A DNA stretch of 38,685 nt from URNF01 sp045638005 (lineage in GTDB: Bacteria > Bacillota > Clostridia > Oscillospirales > Acutalibacteraceae). Made by a program: the position numbers and the translations under genes. Under the pieces are notes generated by a model that saw only the letters and a program-made list of their open reading frames with translations, searched no databases and was not told the DNA's origin. Location: contig JAZUAN010000030.1 of the NCBI GenBank assembly GCA_045638005.1, forward strand, positions 1 through 38,685. The letters run 5' to 3'. Shown here in pieces: positions 7,278 through 14,985 of this stretch (positions are counted from its first letter, which is position 1; every line of letters begins with the position of its first letter).

Positions 7278-8849
7278 ATGAACGTCTACTCCATTCCGAC
7301 ACAATCACATACCATACCCGCCGCTGACCGCATTATTGCTATCGGCGTATTTGACGGTATCCATATCGGACATCGCACGGTGCTTTCCCGCGCGCTAATG
7401 GAGCACGATCTGACACCCGCGGTATTTACCTTCTGTGAAACAGGGCATCTCAAATCGGGCGGCTATTTGCAGACCGATGATGAGCGTCGCGCCATTTTAG
7501 AGGGGTTGGAATTTGCCGACGTATTCGAAGCGGATTTCACCGCTATCAAAAATATGTCCCCCGCAGCATTCGTGGACATGCTCAAAAACGATTTGGGCGC
7601 AAAAGCGATCGTTTGTGGCTTTAATTTCCGTTTTGGCAAAGACGGCGCGGGCAACACGGTACTTTTAAAAACGCTTTGCGAAACGGCAAATATTGCTTTA
7701 TACGTCTGCGAGGCTGTTGAGACAGACGGACAAACTGTTAGTTCCACCCGCATCAAGCAGGCACTGAAAAACGGCGATATGGATACCGTTTTACACTTAC
7801 AAAGCCGTCCGTTCACGGTCAACACAACCGTACAAAGCGGACAGCAACTCGGCCGCACACTCGGCTCCCCTACCATCAATCAATGGTTGCCGGATGGTAT
7901 TGCGCTGCCGCGCTTTGGTGTATACGCATCGGTGGTCATCGTGGACGGTCACGCATTGCCGGCTGTCACGAACATCGGTGTGCGCCCCACTGTTGGCGCC
8001 ACAAAGCCGCTTGCGGAAACCTATATTTTAAATTTTGGAAAAGATCTCTATGAACAACAAATCCAAACAGAACTCATCCGCTTTTTGCGTCCCGAGACAA
8101 AGTTTCATTCGATAGACGCGTTAAAAGCGCAGATCGCAGCGGATATTGATGCCGCACGCGCAGTATTTGCACCAAAAGGCGGCAAACCGCGTGCTATCCT
8201 TTTTGACTTCGATAACACCTTACAAGATCGACAGACCGCGTTCCGTCTGTGCATGCAGGATTTTGTCAAAAGGCATTTCCCCGACATGACAGAAGATGAA
8301 CTCACCCATTACGGCGAGATACTGTTAGGCACATCGGATTTTGGGTTTGTACCATACAGAAAGGTGTTTGAAAAGGCAAAAGAAATTCTACCGCTTGACC
8401 CGTCTTTAGGATTTGAGGAGGTATACACTTTCCTTGAGATCGCGTATCCGTTACGCACTACCCTCTTTGAGGATGCGGTAGAGACGCTTAAAGAGCTTAA
8501 AAAGCGCGGATACTTAATTGGTATGCTGACAAACGGTATTTCCCGCATTCAAAATTGCAAGGTGGATGTTTCAGGATTGCGTTCTTTGATGGATTATGTC
8601 ATGGTGAGTGGTGACGAGGATTTGCAAAAGCCGGATCCCGAGCCGTTTCGCCGTGTTGCGTATCGTCTGGGTGTGCATCCCACCGACTGTGTATACGTCG
8701 GTGACAACCCCGTGAACGACATTGAGGGCGGACGCGCAGCAAATATGACCGCCGTGTTCCGTGATTTCTCCTATCCGGGTGTTGTGGTTGAGGACCCCTC
8801 CGTTCCGCGTATCCATTGTTTGAACGACCTATTAAATATGTATAAGTAA
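7278..8849 (+). CDS. ribF: RibF (riboflavin kinase/FAD synthetase) fused to a HAD phosphatase
   Basis: A single 523-residue frame with two parts. Residues 1 to about 300 are a full RibF. The FMN adenylyltransferase half has GVFDGIHIGH (23-32), CGFNFRFGKDG and SSTRIKQAL; the riboflavin kinase half has GRTLGSPTIN (192-201), NIGVRPTVG and ETYILNF. Residues 304-523 are a complete HAD-superfamily phosphatase: nucleophile motif FDFDNTL (Asp310, Asp312), motif II MLTNG, motif III Lys451 in QKPDPEPF, and motif IV GDNPVNDIEGG. The start at 7278 is set by AAGGA eight bases upstream and by RibF homology. It is the last gene of the operon. The fused HAD could hydrolyse FMN or the riboflavin-pathway ribitylaminouracil phosphate, or be unrelated; substrate is inference. 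No stop or frameshift separates the halves. Confidence 0.9.
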   Translation: MNVYSIPTQSHTIPAADRIIAIGVFDGIHIGHRTVLSRALMEHDLTPAVFTFCETGHLKSGGYLQTDDERRAILEGLEFADVFEADFTAIKNMSPAAFVDMLKNDLGAKAIVCGFNFRFGKDGAGNTVLLKTLCETANIALYVCEAVETDGQTVSSTRIKQALKNGDMDTVLHLQSRPFTVNTTVQSGQQLGRTLGSPTINQWLPDGIALPRFGVYASVVIVDGHALPAVTNIGVRPTVGATKPLAETYILNFGKDLYEQQIQTELIRFLRPETKFHSIDALKAQIAADIDAARAVFAPKGGKPRAILFDFDNTLQDRQTAFRLCMQDFVKRHFPDMTEDELTHYGEILLGTSDFGFVPYRKVFEKAKEILPLDPSLGFEEVYTFLEIAYPLRTTLFEDAVETLKELKKRGYLIGMLTNGISRIQNCKVDVSGLRSLMDYVMVSGDEDLQKPDPEPFRRVAYRLGVHPTDCVYVGDNPVNDIEGGRAANMTAVFRDFSYPGVVVEDPSVPRIHCLNDLLNMYK

Positions 8850-8853
8850 AATG

Positions 8854-8882
8854 AAAACCTTGGGGTATAGCCCCAAGGTTTT
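8854..8882. terminator. Bidirectional intrinsic terminator between converging operons
   Basis: AAAACCTTGGGG and CCCCAAGGTTTT form a perfect 12-bp stem around a five-base loop. The plus strand continues with T-rich sequence, and the flanking A run serves as the U-tract in the other direction. It sits five bases after the ribF stop and directly against the stop of the minus-strand HAD gene, so it probably ends both operons. Confidence 0.88.
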
Positions 8883-9527
8883 TTATTTTAACAGTATTGT
8901 TTGTAATTCCGCTACGGTATTTGCTACCGCTTTTGCGTTCTTCAGTTCCTCTGTATTACCATAGCCATATAAAACACCGACCGTTTCGATCCCACACGCT
9001 TTTGCGCCCTCTACATCAAAGCAACGGTCGCCCACCATGATAACCTGTGAAAGATCGGTGATCTGCAGTTTTTCGAGCGCAAAACGGATCACATCCGCTT
9101 TCTCCACCCTGGCGCCGCCGAGTTCACTACCGGACAGAAAGGTAAAATATTTCTTCAAATCAAAATGCTCTAAAATTCTATCCGCGAACACCGCAGGCTT
9201 AGAGGTGGCAAGCACCAATTTACATCCCGCGGCGGTCAGCGCCTGCAGCAATGCAGGGACACCCTCGTAAACCGTGTTTTCAAATAAGCCTTTATCGCTG
9301 AAATATACGCGGTATTCTTTGAGCGCTATCTCCGCTTGTTCGGAGGTGAAGCCGTATACGATTTCAAACTGCTCTTTGAGCGGTGGACCGATAAAGGAAT
9401 ACAGTTCCCGTCTATCCGCCACCTTGATACCAAAACGCTTCAAGGCATACATAATCGAATTGGTAATGCCCAATGCGGGATCGGTAAGCGTACCGTCAAG
9501 ATCAAAGAATATAAAGGGATATTTCAT
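8883..9527 (-). CDS. HAD phosphatase, phosphoglycolate phosphatase-like
   Basis: 214 residues with all HAD motifs: FFDLDGTLTD (nucleophile Asp), ATSKP (motif II), a Lys in GARVEKADVI (motif III) and MVGDRCFDVEGAKACG (motif IV), with a helical cap after residue 15. It belongs to the Gph/PpaX-like group that hydrolyses phosphoglycolate or nucleotides; the substrate cannot be assigned from sequence. Its ATG overlaps the stop of the Gx gene by four bases (ATGA), making it the last gene of the rnf operon. This placement could mean a flavin-related role, or it could simply be a passenger. Confidence 0.85.
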   Translation of the reverse strand: MKYPFIFFDLDGTLTDPALGITNSIMYALKRFGIKVADRRELYSFIGPPLKEQFEIVYGFTSEQAEIALKEYRVYFSDKGLFENTVYEGVPALLQALTAAGCKLVLATSKPAVFADRILEHFDLKKYFTFLSGSELGGARVEKADVIRFALEKLQITDLSQVIMVGDRCFDVEGAKACGIETVGVLYGYGNTEELKNAKAVANTVAELQTILLK

Positions 9528-10012
9528 TTCAAAGCCTCCATACGCGGCAAAATCAGTTTAGCCACTACACCGATCAAAAAGCCCGCAACAGCACCGGTTA
9601 TAAACAGCGGTATAGCATAATACAGCACACCGGAAACGCCTAACAACACAAATGCCACCAACAGCTGTCCGACATTGTGTAAAACACCGCCCAACATGCT
9701 CACCCCAATGGGGCTGAAATGCCGACCTCGGTAACAAAGCCACATAATAAGAAAACTCAGTGCTCCGCCTGCAAGGCTGTACAGCATGCCCGATACCGAG
9801 CCAAACGTGAATCCGGCAAGCAGGATACGGATAAGCGATACTACCGCCGCCAAAGGCGCGCCGGAAACATACAGACACAACAGCACCACCAAATTGGCAA
9901 GGCCCAGTTTCATCCCCGGAATGCCAAACGGTAACGGCAGTAAAAACTCAATATATCCAAACACAAACGCGAGGGCAACCATTACACCGCCCAAAGCAAC
10001 ACGTTTTGACAA
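9524..10012 (-). CDS. Gx transporter family membrane protein (EetB-like)
   Basis: 162 residues with five or six hydrophobic segments and small-residue motifs (GIPGMKLGLANLVVL, GGVLHNVGQLLVA), typical of the family annotated as heptaprenyl diphosphate synthase component I or Gx transporter (PF07456), distantly like ECF S-components. In Listeria the homologue EetB lies in the flavin-based extracellular electron transfer locus. A TTG start (10012) with AAGGAGG seven bases upstream is preferred. It directly follows the NusG-II gene, the same pairing as eetA-eetB. The family name is secure; the actual cargo or role is not. Confidence 0.85.
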   Translation of the reverse strand: MSKRVALGGVMVALAFVFGYIEFLLPLPFGIPGMKLGLANLVVLLCLYVSGAPLAAVVSLIRILLAGFTFGSVSGMLYSLAGGALSFLIMWLCYRGRHFSPIGVSMLGGVLHNVGQLLVAFVLLGVSGVLYYAIPLFITGAVAGFLIGVVAKLILPRMEALK

Positions 10013-10024
10013 AGCCGTACCTCC

Positions 10025-10411
10025 TTAGATCGTGATATCCACATCATCGGACGCTGCGTCCTTCACCGTGATCACAAGCTTGTGCGGCAAACATACGATC
10101 GTTTCTCCGCGTCGGTTGATACCCCCTTGCTTCACACACAGGTGATCGGGACAATCTGCATTTTTTACGCATATAACGCCATTCTCAATCATAACCGTGT
10201 TATTGCCACCGGGAGTCTCAATTATCAATTCCACGCCGTCCTTTAAAGGGTAACTGCCGTACAACTCACCATCTACGGTAATCTCAGCCGCACCATTTAT
10301 CACAGACGGATATAAAAATCTGCCGCAAAGCAGTAACAGCAACGCCACTGCCGCTACCGCAAGCAGGACGATGCTGTCACCTTTTTTTAAAAACTTCCGT
10401 TTCGTATTCAT
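10025..10411 (-). CDS. NusG domain II-containing membrane-anchored protein (EetA-like)
   Basis: 128 residues. An N-terminal membrane anchor (about residues 14-33) is followed by an extracytoplasmic NusG-II-like beta domain with the family's cysteine pattern: CPDHLCVKQGGI, then GETIVCLPHKLVI. The family is the usual partner of Gx proteins and is represented by EetA in Listeria extracellular electron transfer. The start shares a base with the stop of the FMN-binding gene upstream (TAATG). The three cysteines and one histidine could bind a cofactor or metal, which is inference. Confidence 0.85.
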   Translation of the reverse strand: MNTKRKFLKKGDSIVLLAVAAVALLLLLCGRFLYPSVINGAAEITVDGELYGSYPLKDGVELIIETPGGNNTVMIENGVICVKNADCPDHLCVKQGGINRRGETIVCLPHKLVITVKDAASDDVDITI

Positions 10412-10995
10412 TACAGCACGCTTTCAGTGAAATATGTATACGCCGCATTGACCGCTTTCACAACCGCATTCGCAGAAATGGTAGCACCGGTCAAAGTGTC
10501 GATACGTGTGCCTTTTTTCTCACCCATTTGTTCCAGCGGTACCGTACCATCATAAAACCATACCGGCAGTTTCGCATACTCAAACCGCTGCACAAACGGG
10601 CTATCCGCAACCTCTGCACCCTGCCCCTTGGTCTCAATCTGATCGATCACCTGAATACCAATGAGGGTTTTGCCATCCGGATCAAAGTAACATCTCACCG
10701 ATACTCTGCCGCAAAATCCTTCGCCGTAGCCGGTAATGGCGTATGCCACCAGTTTGCCGTTGGCATTAAAGCATTTATCCGCAGCAGTGACCGCTTTGGC
10801 ATTCGCATCCAACTCGATGGCTTCAAAGCCGTCAATAGAGTTAATAAAAGTCTGCGCGGAAACATCTTGTTTGGAACGGTTATCTACCAAGGCGATCGCC
10901 GTAACGATGATGATACCTACCAGTGCAACAGCGGCCACCAACATGATCGTAACGCGTCCCCAGTTATATTCCTTCGCATGTTTTACAACGGACAT
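10411..10995 (-). CDS. Membrane-anchored FMN-binding domain protein (RnfG-like), copy 2
   Basis: 194 residues with a single N-terminal membrane helix (about 15-37) and an FMN_bind domain. The ApbE attachment motif is DTLTGATISANAV, with Thr172 expected to carry FMN by a phosphodiester bond. The start at 10995 (MSVVKHAKEYN) is preferred over the upstream in-frame start at 11043 because AAGGAGAATAAAATA precedes it. It is similar in layout to the next protein and to RnfG, but the rest of the sequence is only loosely alike. The operon carries apbE three genes earlier, so flavinylation is likely. Confidence 0.88.
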   Translation of the reverse strand: MSVVKHAKEYNWGRVTIMLVAAVALVGIIIVTAIALVDNRSKQDVSAQTFINSIDGFEAIELDANAKAVTAADKCFNANGKLVAYAITGYGEGFCGRVSVRCYFDPDGKTLIGIQVIDQIETKGQGAEVADSPFVQRFEYAKLPVWFYDGTVPLEQMGEKKGTRIDTLTGATISANAVVKAVNAAYTYFTESVL

Positions 10996-10999
10996 TATT

Positions 11000-11563
11000 T
11001 TATTCTCCTTCAACGAAATGTGTACGCACAAATTCACCCGCAAGATTTACCGCTTTCACCACAGCTTTTGAAGTGACCGTCGCGCCCGAAAGACCGTCGA
11101 CATGCGCACCGCGTCCACTTTCTCCGCTCAGATACACCGGCAGATAGCGGTTGGAAAAACGCTCTTGGAAACTCGCTTCTTTAATACGTGCGCCATAATA
11201 TTCGCTTTCCTTTTGTGACAGCACTTGGATACCGCGCAGCACCTCACCGTCAGCGGAAACCGTAACGGTCATTATGATGGGAGCTTCCGCGTTATATCCC
11301 ACAACGGACGTTTCCACCGTATATGCAACCAGGGTACCGTTTGCGTCATAGCAGCCGAGCAACGACGATACGGTAGTATCCCCAATAGCGGTTATATCCA
11401 GCGGTGCGGTAGTCGCGATTGTCGGCAGATCTGTTACCGGCTGCTCAAAGGCACCCCACACCGCCTGACGTATCGCCGCTGTTGACAGCAAAAGAACCGC
11501 CGATAAAACCACCATGCACAGCAACGGTAAAAGGACACGCACCACTTTGCTCTTTCTTTTCAT
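11000..11563 (-). CDS. Membrane-anchored FMN-binding domain protein (RnfG-like), copy 1
   Basis: 187 residues with an N-terminal membrane helix (about 9-30), an extracytoplasmic FMN_bind domain (VGYNAEAPIIMTVTVS, GIQVLSQKESEYYGARI) and the flavinylation motif DGLSGATVTSKAV, where Thr162 is the predicted FMN acceptor. It resembles RnfG of the same operon in size and domain layout but is a separate gene downstream of apbE. With copy 2 it gives this operon three RnfG-type flavoproteins, which suggests extra one-electron carriers outside the membrane. Confidence 0.88.
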   Translation of the reverse strand: MKRKSKVVRVLLPLLCMVVLSAVLLLSTAAIRQAVWGAFEQPVTDLPTIATTAPLDITAIGDTTVSSLLGCYDANGTLVAYTVETSVVGYNAEAPIIMTVTVSADGEVLRGIQVLSQKESEYYGARIKEASFQERFSNRYLPVYLSGESGRGAHVDGLSGATVTSKAVVKAVNLAGEFVRTHFVEGE

Positions 11564-11575
11564 GTAAAAAACTCC

Positions 11576-12598
11576 TTAATTTAAGTAAACGGCAAAGTTT
11601 TCACTGTAAAGGCTCTCGCCTTTATCATTGATCCAAACCGCTTCATACCCATCCACAGCATTTAGCACCTTTTCACCTTCTGCCTGCGGCAGCAGAAAAA
11701 GTGCCGTGGACAAAACATCTGCTACTCCCGAGTCGGGACCTATCACGGTTACCGAAGCCCAGTGGTTTGCAGGCTGCAATGTATCGGGATCGATCAGATG
11801 ATGATATCGCACACCATTTAAAGTGAAATAGCGTTGGTAGTTACCGCTGGTCACCACCGCACAATCTTTCGCCTTGACAATGTGCAGGTGCGTCTGCGGT
11901 TTTGCAGGATCCTCCACCCCGATCAAAAACGGAGTGCCCGCCTTATCACCGATCGCAACCACATTGCCACCCACGCTGATAAGCGCGGAAGCAATCCCCA
12001 TTTCTCTGGCATAGTCGGCCATACGCTGTACAGCGTACCCTTTTGCAAAGGCGCCAACATCCAATGAAACCTCTGTATCGGTGATCTGAACAGTACCATC
12101 CGCTTCGTTTAACAACACAGCGCCGATATCACTGTGCGCCGCAGCCGCAGACAACTTATCCGCAGACGGCAAGCGCGCGCTGTCGGGATGCTCCATCGCA
12201 ACAGTACGAACATCGTGCCATATTTTCAGCACACTGCCCATTGCCATATTAACCTTACCATCGGTGAGGGTATATGCCTCTTTTCCAAACCGCAGCAGAG
12301 AAAAGATATCATCCGCAACGGGCATTATCTTCCCTGCGGTTTGGTTGATCATTTTCAGATTGGTAAGTTCATCCACATCTTCATAGATCGTAAACAAGTT
12401 GTGCAGGCGCAGCATTTCCTCATGCAGACGTTGCGCCCACCCATCCGCTATTTCCTGCGAAGAAGCATACAGGTGCAGGATAGTCACCGTGTCAAATGCA
12501 TCCAGATAGGTATACTCAAACCGCTGCACACTGCTCGCGCAGCCAACAAAGGAGAAGAGCATCCCACAGATGCATAGTACAGCTAATATCCGTTTCAA
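11576..12598 (-). CDS. apbE: ApbE family FAD:protein FMN transferase, lipoprotein
   Basis: 340 residues. A lipoprotein signal (LFSFVGC, acylated Cys near residue 20) places it outside the membrane. ApbE transfers FMN from FAD to Thr in (S/T)GA(S/T) motifs of extracytoplasmic proteins. Recognisable family segments are FDTVTILHLYA, LISVGGNVVAIG, TSGNYQRYF and HHLIDPDTLQPA, plus VSLDVGAFAKGYAV. The start is TTG at 12598 with GGGGAGG seven bases upstream. Its neighbours carry four good target motifs (RnfG, RnfD, FMN-binding copies 1 and 2) and two altered ones in the preceding lipoprotein. Confidence 0.93.
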   Translation of the reverse strand: MKRILAVLCICGMLFSFVGCASSVQRFEYTYLDAFDTVTILHLYASSQEIADGWAQRLHEEMLRLHNLFTIYEDVDELTNLKMINQTAGKIMPVADDIFSLLRFGKEAYTLTDGKVNMAMGSVLKIWHDVRTVAMEHPDSARLPSADKLSAAAAHSDIGAVLLNEADGTVQITDTEVSLDVGAFAKGYAVQRMADYAREMGIASALISVGGNVVAIGDKAGTPFLIGVEDPAKPQTHLHIVKAKDCAVVTSGNYQRYFTLNGVRYHHLIDPDTLQPANHWASVTVIGPDSGVADVLSTALFLLPQAEGEKVLNAVDGYEAVWINDKGESLYSENFAVYLN

Positions 12599-12623
12599 TG
12601 CTCTTCCTCCCCATTCACAGCTA

Positions 12624-13583
12624 TTAGGCTGCGTTTGCGATAGCTTTTTCTACATTTGCCAGCATGCCAGTCACAACAATGGTACAGCCGGTCGAAAGAT
12701 CGGCCACCTTACCGTCGGTGAGGGACATACCATCCACCTCAGCGGAGGTTTTGCCAGCCAGATAGGCTTCCAGATTTGCAACCTGCTCATACCATTCCAA
12801 ACCAATGGCAGAAGCGGATTTCATGCTGTAATCTTCCTTCAACTGACCTTTGGTTTTGACCTCTGCGCTTTCGGCGGTAAATGCACCGTCAGCGATGGCA
12901 AAGGATTTTTGCAGTTCATCCATGCGACAATCGGTCACCTTGCCGTCTGCGCCAACCGCAACACCGGTAAAGGAAATATCATAGCGGGGAGCAGTATCTT
13001 CGCTGGCTTCATATCTGGTCGCGGTAACCGCAAGACCCAGTTTGTCGGATGCATTTGCGCCACCGGCCTTAGCAGCCTTTGCAGCATCCGAAACAGCGAT
13101 CATAAAGTCGGTCACAACAATGGTGCAACCCGCGGTCAGATCCGAATCGGTTGCTTTGCCGTCGGTCGTTTCGATAGCGGCAACTTCGTTTGCGGTCATG
13201 CCGACAACATATTTACAGAACGCATCTGCCTGCGCGTACCATTCCTGCTTAGCGCCGACAGCTTTCATGCCATAGTCATCACCTAATTCACGCTTGGTTC
13301 TGAAATCGGCCACGTCTTTGAGTGCACCGTTTTCGATAGCAGGCTTCAGCTGCACTTCATCCAAGCGGCAGGAAATGATTTTACCGTCTTCATCGGTGAG
13401 TACGACCGCTGCAACTGCGGTAAGCTCTGCTTCTGCGCCTTCCGCTTTACCTGTCGCTACAACCGCCATGCCCATCATGGTTTTTGCATCGTCATCGTCT
13501 TTTTTGCCGCCCGCTTCAGATGCGCAACCGGCAAACGCTGCTAACAAGCAGATCACTAAAATACAAGCAATAATCTTTTTCAT
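12624..13583 (-). CDS. Lipoprotein with two tandem FMN-binding-like domains, attachment motif altered
   Basis: 319 residues with a lipoprotein signal (AAFAGC, Cys20), an acidic linker and two clearly duplicated domains (about 36-170 and 182-319). Each has GKxxxCRxDE, a K-x-LxxDYxMK segment, EWYxQ, and a C-terminal motif in the position of the ApbE target: DLTAGCTIVVTD (Thr154) and DLSTGCTIVVTG (Thr301). The usual SGAT/TGAT is replaced by AGCT/TGCT. I know similar proteins in Clostridia only loosely; some may not be flavinylated. The start at 13583 is preferred (GGAG nine bases upstream, signal peptide begins MKKIIA) over 13598. Placed between rnfB and apbE, it is a candidate surface redox or flavin-binding lipoprotein comparable in position to PplA of Listeria. 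Confidence 0.7.
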   Translation of the reverse strand: MKKIIACILVICLLAAFAGCASEAGGKKDDDDAKTMMGMAVVATGKAEGAEAELTAVAAVVLTDEDGKIISCRLDEVQLKPAIENGALKDVADFRTKRELGDDYGMKAVGAKQEWYAQADAFCKYVVGMTANEVAAIETTDGKATDSDLTAGCTIVVTDFMIAVSDAAKAAKAGGANASDKLGLAVTATRYEASEDTAPRYDISFTGVAVGADGKVTDCRMDELQKSFAIADGAFTAESAEVKTKGQLKEDYSMKSASAIGLEWYEQVANLEAYLAGKTSAEVDGMSLTDGKVADLSTGCTIVVTGMLANVEKAIANAA

Positions 13584-13601
13584 ATCAACACACTCCATTT
13601 A

Positions 13602-14393
13602 TTAGTATATAATTTTAACAGGGCATTTTTCAGCACATGTACCACAATCAATACATTTGTCATGGTTGATCACTGCAAGATCTCGTTCCATGGTAATCGC
13701 ATCGGTAGGACAGTTTTTGGCACAGATACCGCAAGCAATGCAACCGATATCACAGACAGCCTTGACTTCCTTGCCTTTATCATGAGACGAGCATCGCACC
13801 GTATAAGGGCGAAACGCCTCTTGCATTGCAATAAGATTTTTGGGACATACCTTCATGCATTTGCCGCAAGCAATGCACAGTTCCTGATCCACTACAGCAA
13901 CGCCATTTTCCATATAAATACAGCCCTGCGGACACGCTTTCGCACAAGAACCAAAGCCTAAGCAAGCATACACACACTGCTGCTGTCCGCCGCCCGGTGC
14001 CAACACTGCTGCTTCGCAAGTCTCAATACCGTCATACAGGTATTTCGCGCCGGTGTGCTCACAGCTACCCGAGCAACGAACTATCGCTGCGCGACGTTGC
14101 ATTTCGCCAACCTCTTTACCCATGATAGAAGCAATCTTTTCAGCGCCTTCTACACCGGCAACAAGACACAGATTGACGGGAGCACCCTCCTCTGCTACTG
14201 CTTTGGCATAGCCGTCACAGCCGGTATATCCGCAAGCACCGCAGTTGATACCCGGTAATTGTTCCCGTACAGCAACCTCTTTTTCATTGACTGCTACCGC
14301 CAGTAGTTTGCCCGCAAATCCCAAAAGAATACCGAGCAGGAGACCCACGCCCGCGACAACACCTGCCGCAACGGCAATTCCGATCCAATCCAA
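13602..14393 (-). CDS. rnfB: Rnf complex subunit RnfB (ferredoxin-like)
   Basis: 263 residues. An N-terminal membrane helix (about 3-28) is followed by a 4Fe-4S domain with INCGACGYTGCDGYA and a further Cys downstream, and then ferredoxin-type clusters (CLGFGSCAKACPQGC, CIACGKCMKVCP, CIACGICAKNCP, CIDCGTCAEKCP). RnfB is the electron entry point from ferredoxin on the cytosolic side. The start is taken as TTG at 14393 because TAAGGAGGT (overlapping the rnfA stop) lies eight bases upstream and the membrane helix begins there. The open frame to 14429 lacks such a site. Confidence 0.95.
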   Translation of the reverse strand: MDWIGIAVAAGVVAGVGLLLGILLGFAGKLLAVAVNEKEVAVREQLPGINCGACGYTGCDGYAKAVAEEGAPVNLCLVAGVEGAEKIASIMGKEVGEMQRRAAIVRCSGSCEHTGAKYLYDGIETCEAAVLAPGGGQQQCVYACLGFGSCAKACPQGCIYMENGVAVVDQELCIACGKCMKVCPKNLIAMQEAFRPYTVRCSSHDKGKEVKAVCDIGCIACGICAKNCPTDAITMERDLAVINHDKCIDCGTCAEKCPVKIIY

Positions 14394-14406
14394 TATGGGC
14401 ACCTCC

Positions 14407-14985
14407 TTACAGTAACGATTTGAAGCCAAAGAACGCCAAAGACATCAAGCCGGCGGTCATCAGCACAATAGGTGTACCCTTAAAAGATTCCGGTATATCA
14501 TTGTCGGCAATCTTCTCGCGAACACCTGCCATAATCACGATTGCAATGGTAAAGCCAAGCGCGGTACCAAAGCCGCTGACCACGCTGGTCAACAAGGAAT
14601 ATTCATTCTGCACATTGGTGAGCGCAGCACCCAGCACCGCACAGTTGGTGGTGATAAGCGGCAAATATACACCGAGTGCACGGTAAAGACCGACGCTGAA
14701 TTTTTTGAGTACCATTTCTACCAACTGTACAAGCGCGGCGATTACCAAAATGAATACAATAGTCTGCAAATATTCCAGTCCAAGCGGCTGTAAAATACCG
14801 TTGTAAATCAAGGCTGTCAACGCAGACGAAATGGTAATAACACAGATAACTGCAAGTCCCATACCGGCAGCGGTCTTCACCTGTTTGGAAACACCGATGA
14901 AAGGACAAAGCCCTAAAAACTGGCTGAGCACCACGTTATTCACAAGTGCCGTAGTCAGCAAAACAAGGAAAAGATTATCGTTCAC
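14407..14985 (-). CDS. rnfA: Rnf complex membrane subunit RnfA
   Basis: 192 residues, six predicted membrane helices, with the family N-terminus LTTALVNNVVLSQFLGLCPF and TTNCAVLGAALTN in the middle. RnfA and RnfE are inverted-topology homologues that form the membrane core, where conserved cysteines hold an intramembrane iron-sulfur centre. Its ATG overlaps the rnfE stop by four bases. Confidence 0.95.
   Translation of the reverse strand: MNDNLFLVLLTTALVNNVVLSQFLGLCPFIGVSKQVKTAAGMGLAVICVITISSALTALIYNGILQPLGLEYLQTIVFILVIAALVQLVEMVLKKFSVGLYRALGVYLPLITTNCAVLGAALTNVQNEYSLLTSVVSGFGTALGFTIAIVIMAGVREKIADNDIPESFKGTPIVLMTAGLMSLAFFGFKSLL

Noticed and set aside
12570..13286. Open frame on the plus strand opposite apbE and the lipoprotein
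   Set aside because: It lies antisense to two well-supported genes with signal peptides and start sites, and shows no family motif.
13602..13620. TATACT box between rnfB and the lipoprotein gene, possible internal promoter
   Set aside because: It falls within the last codons and stop of rnfB and I found no -35 box at a suitable distance. The gap is too short for a convincing separate promoter.
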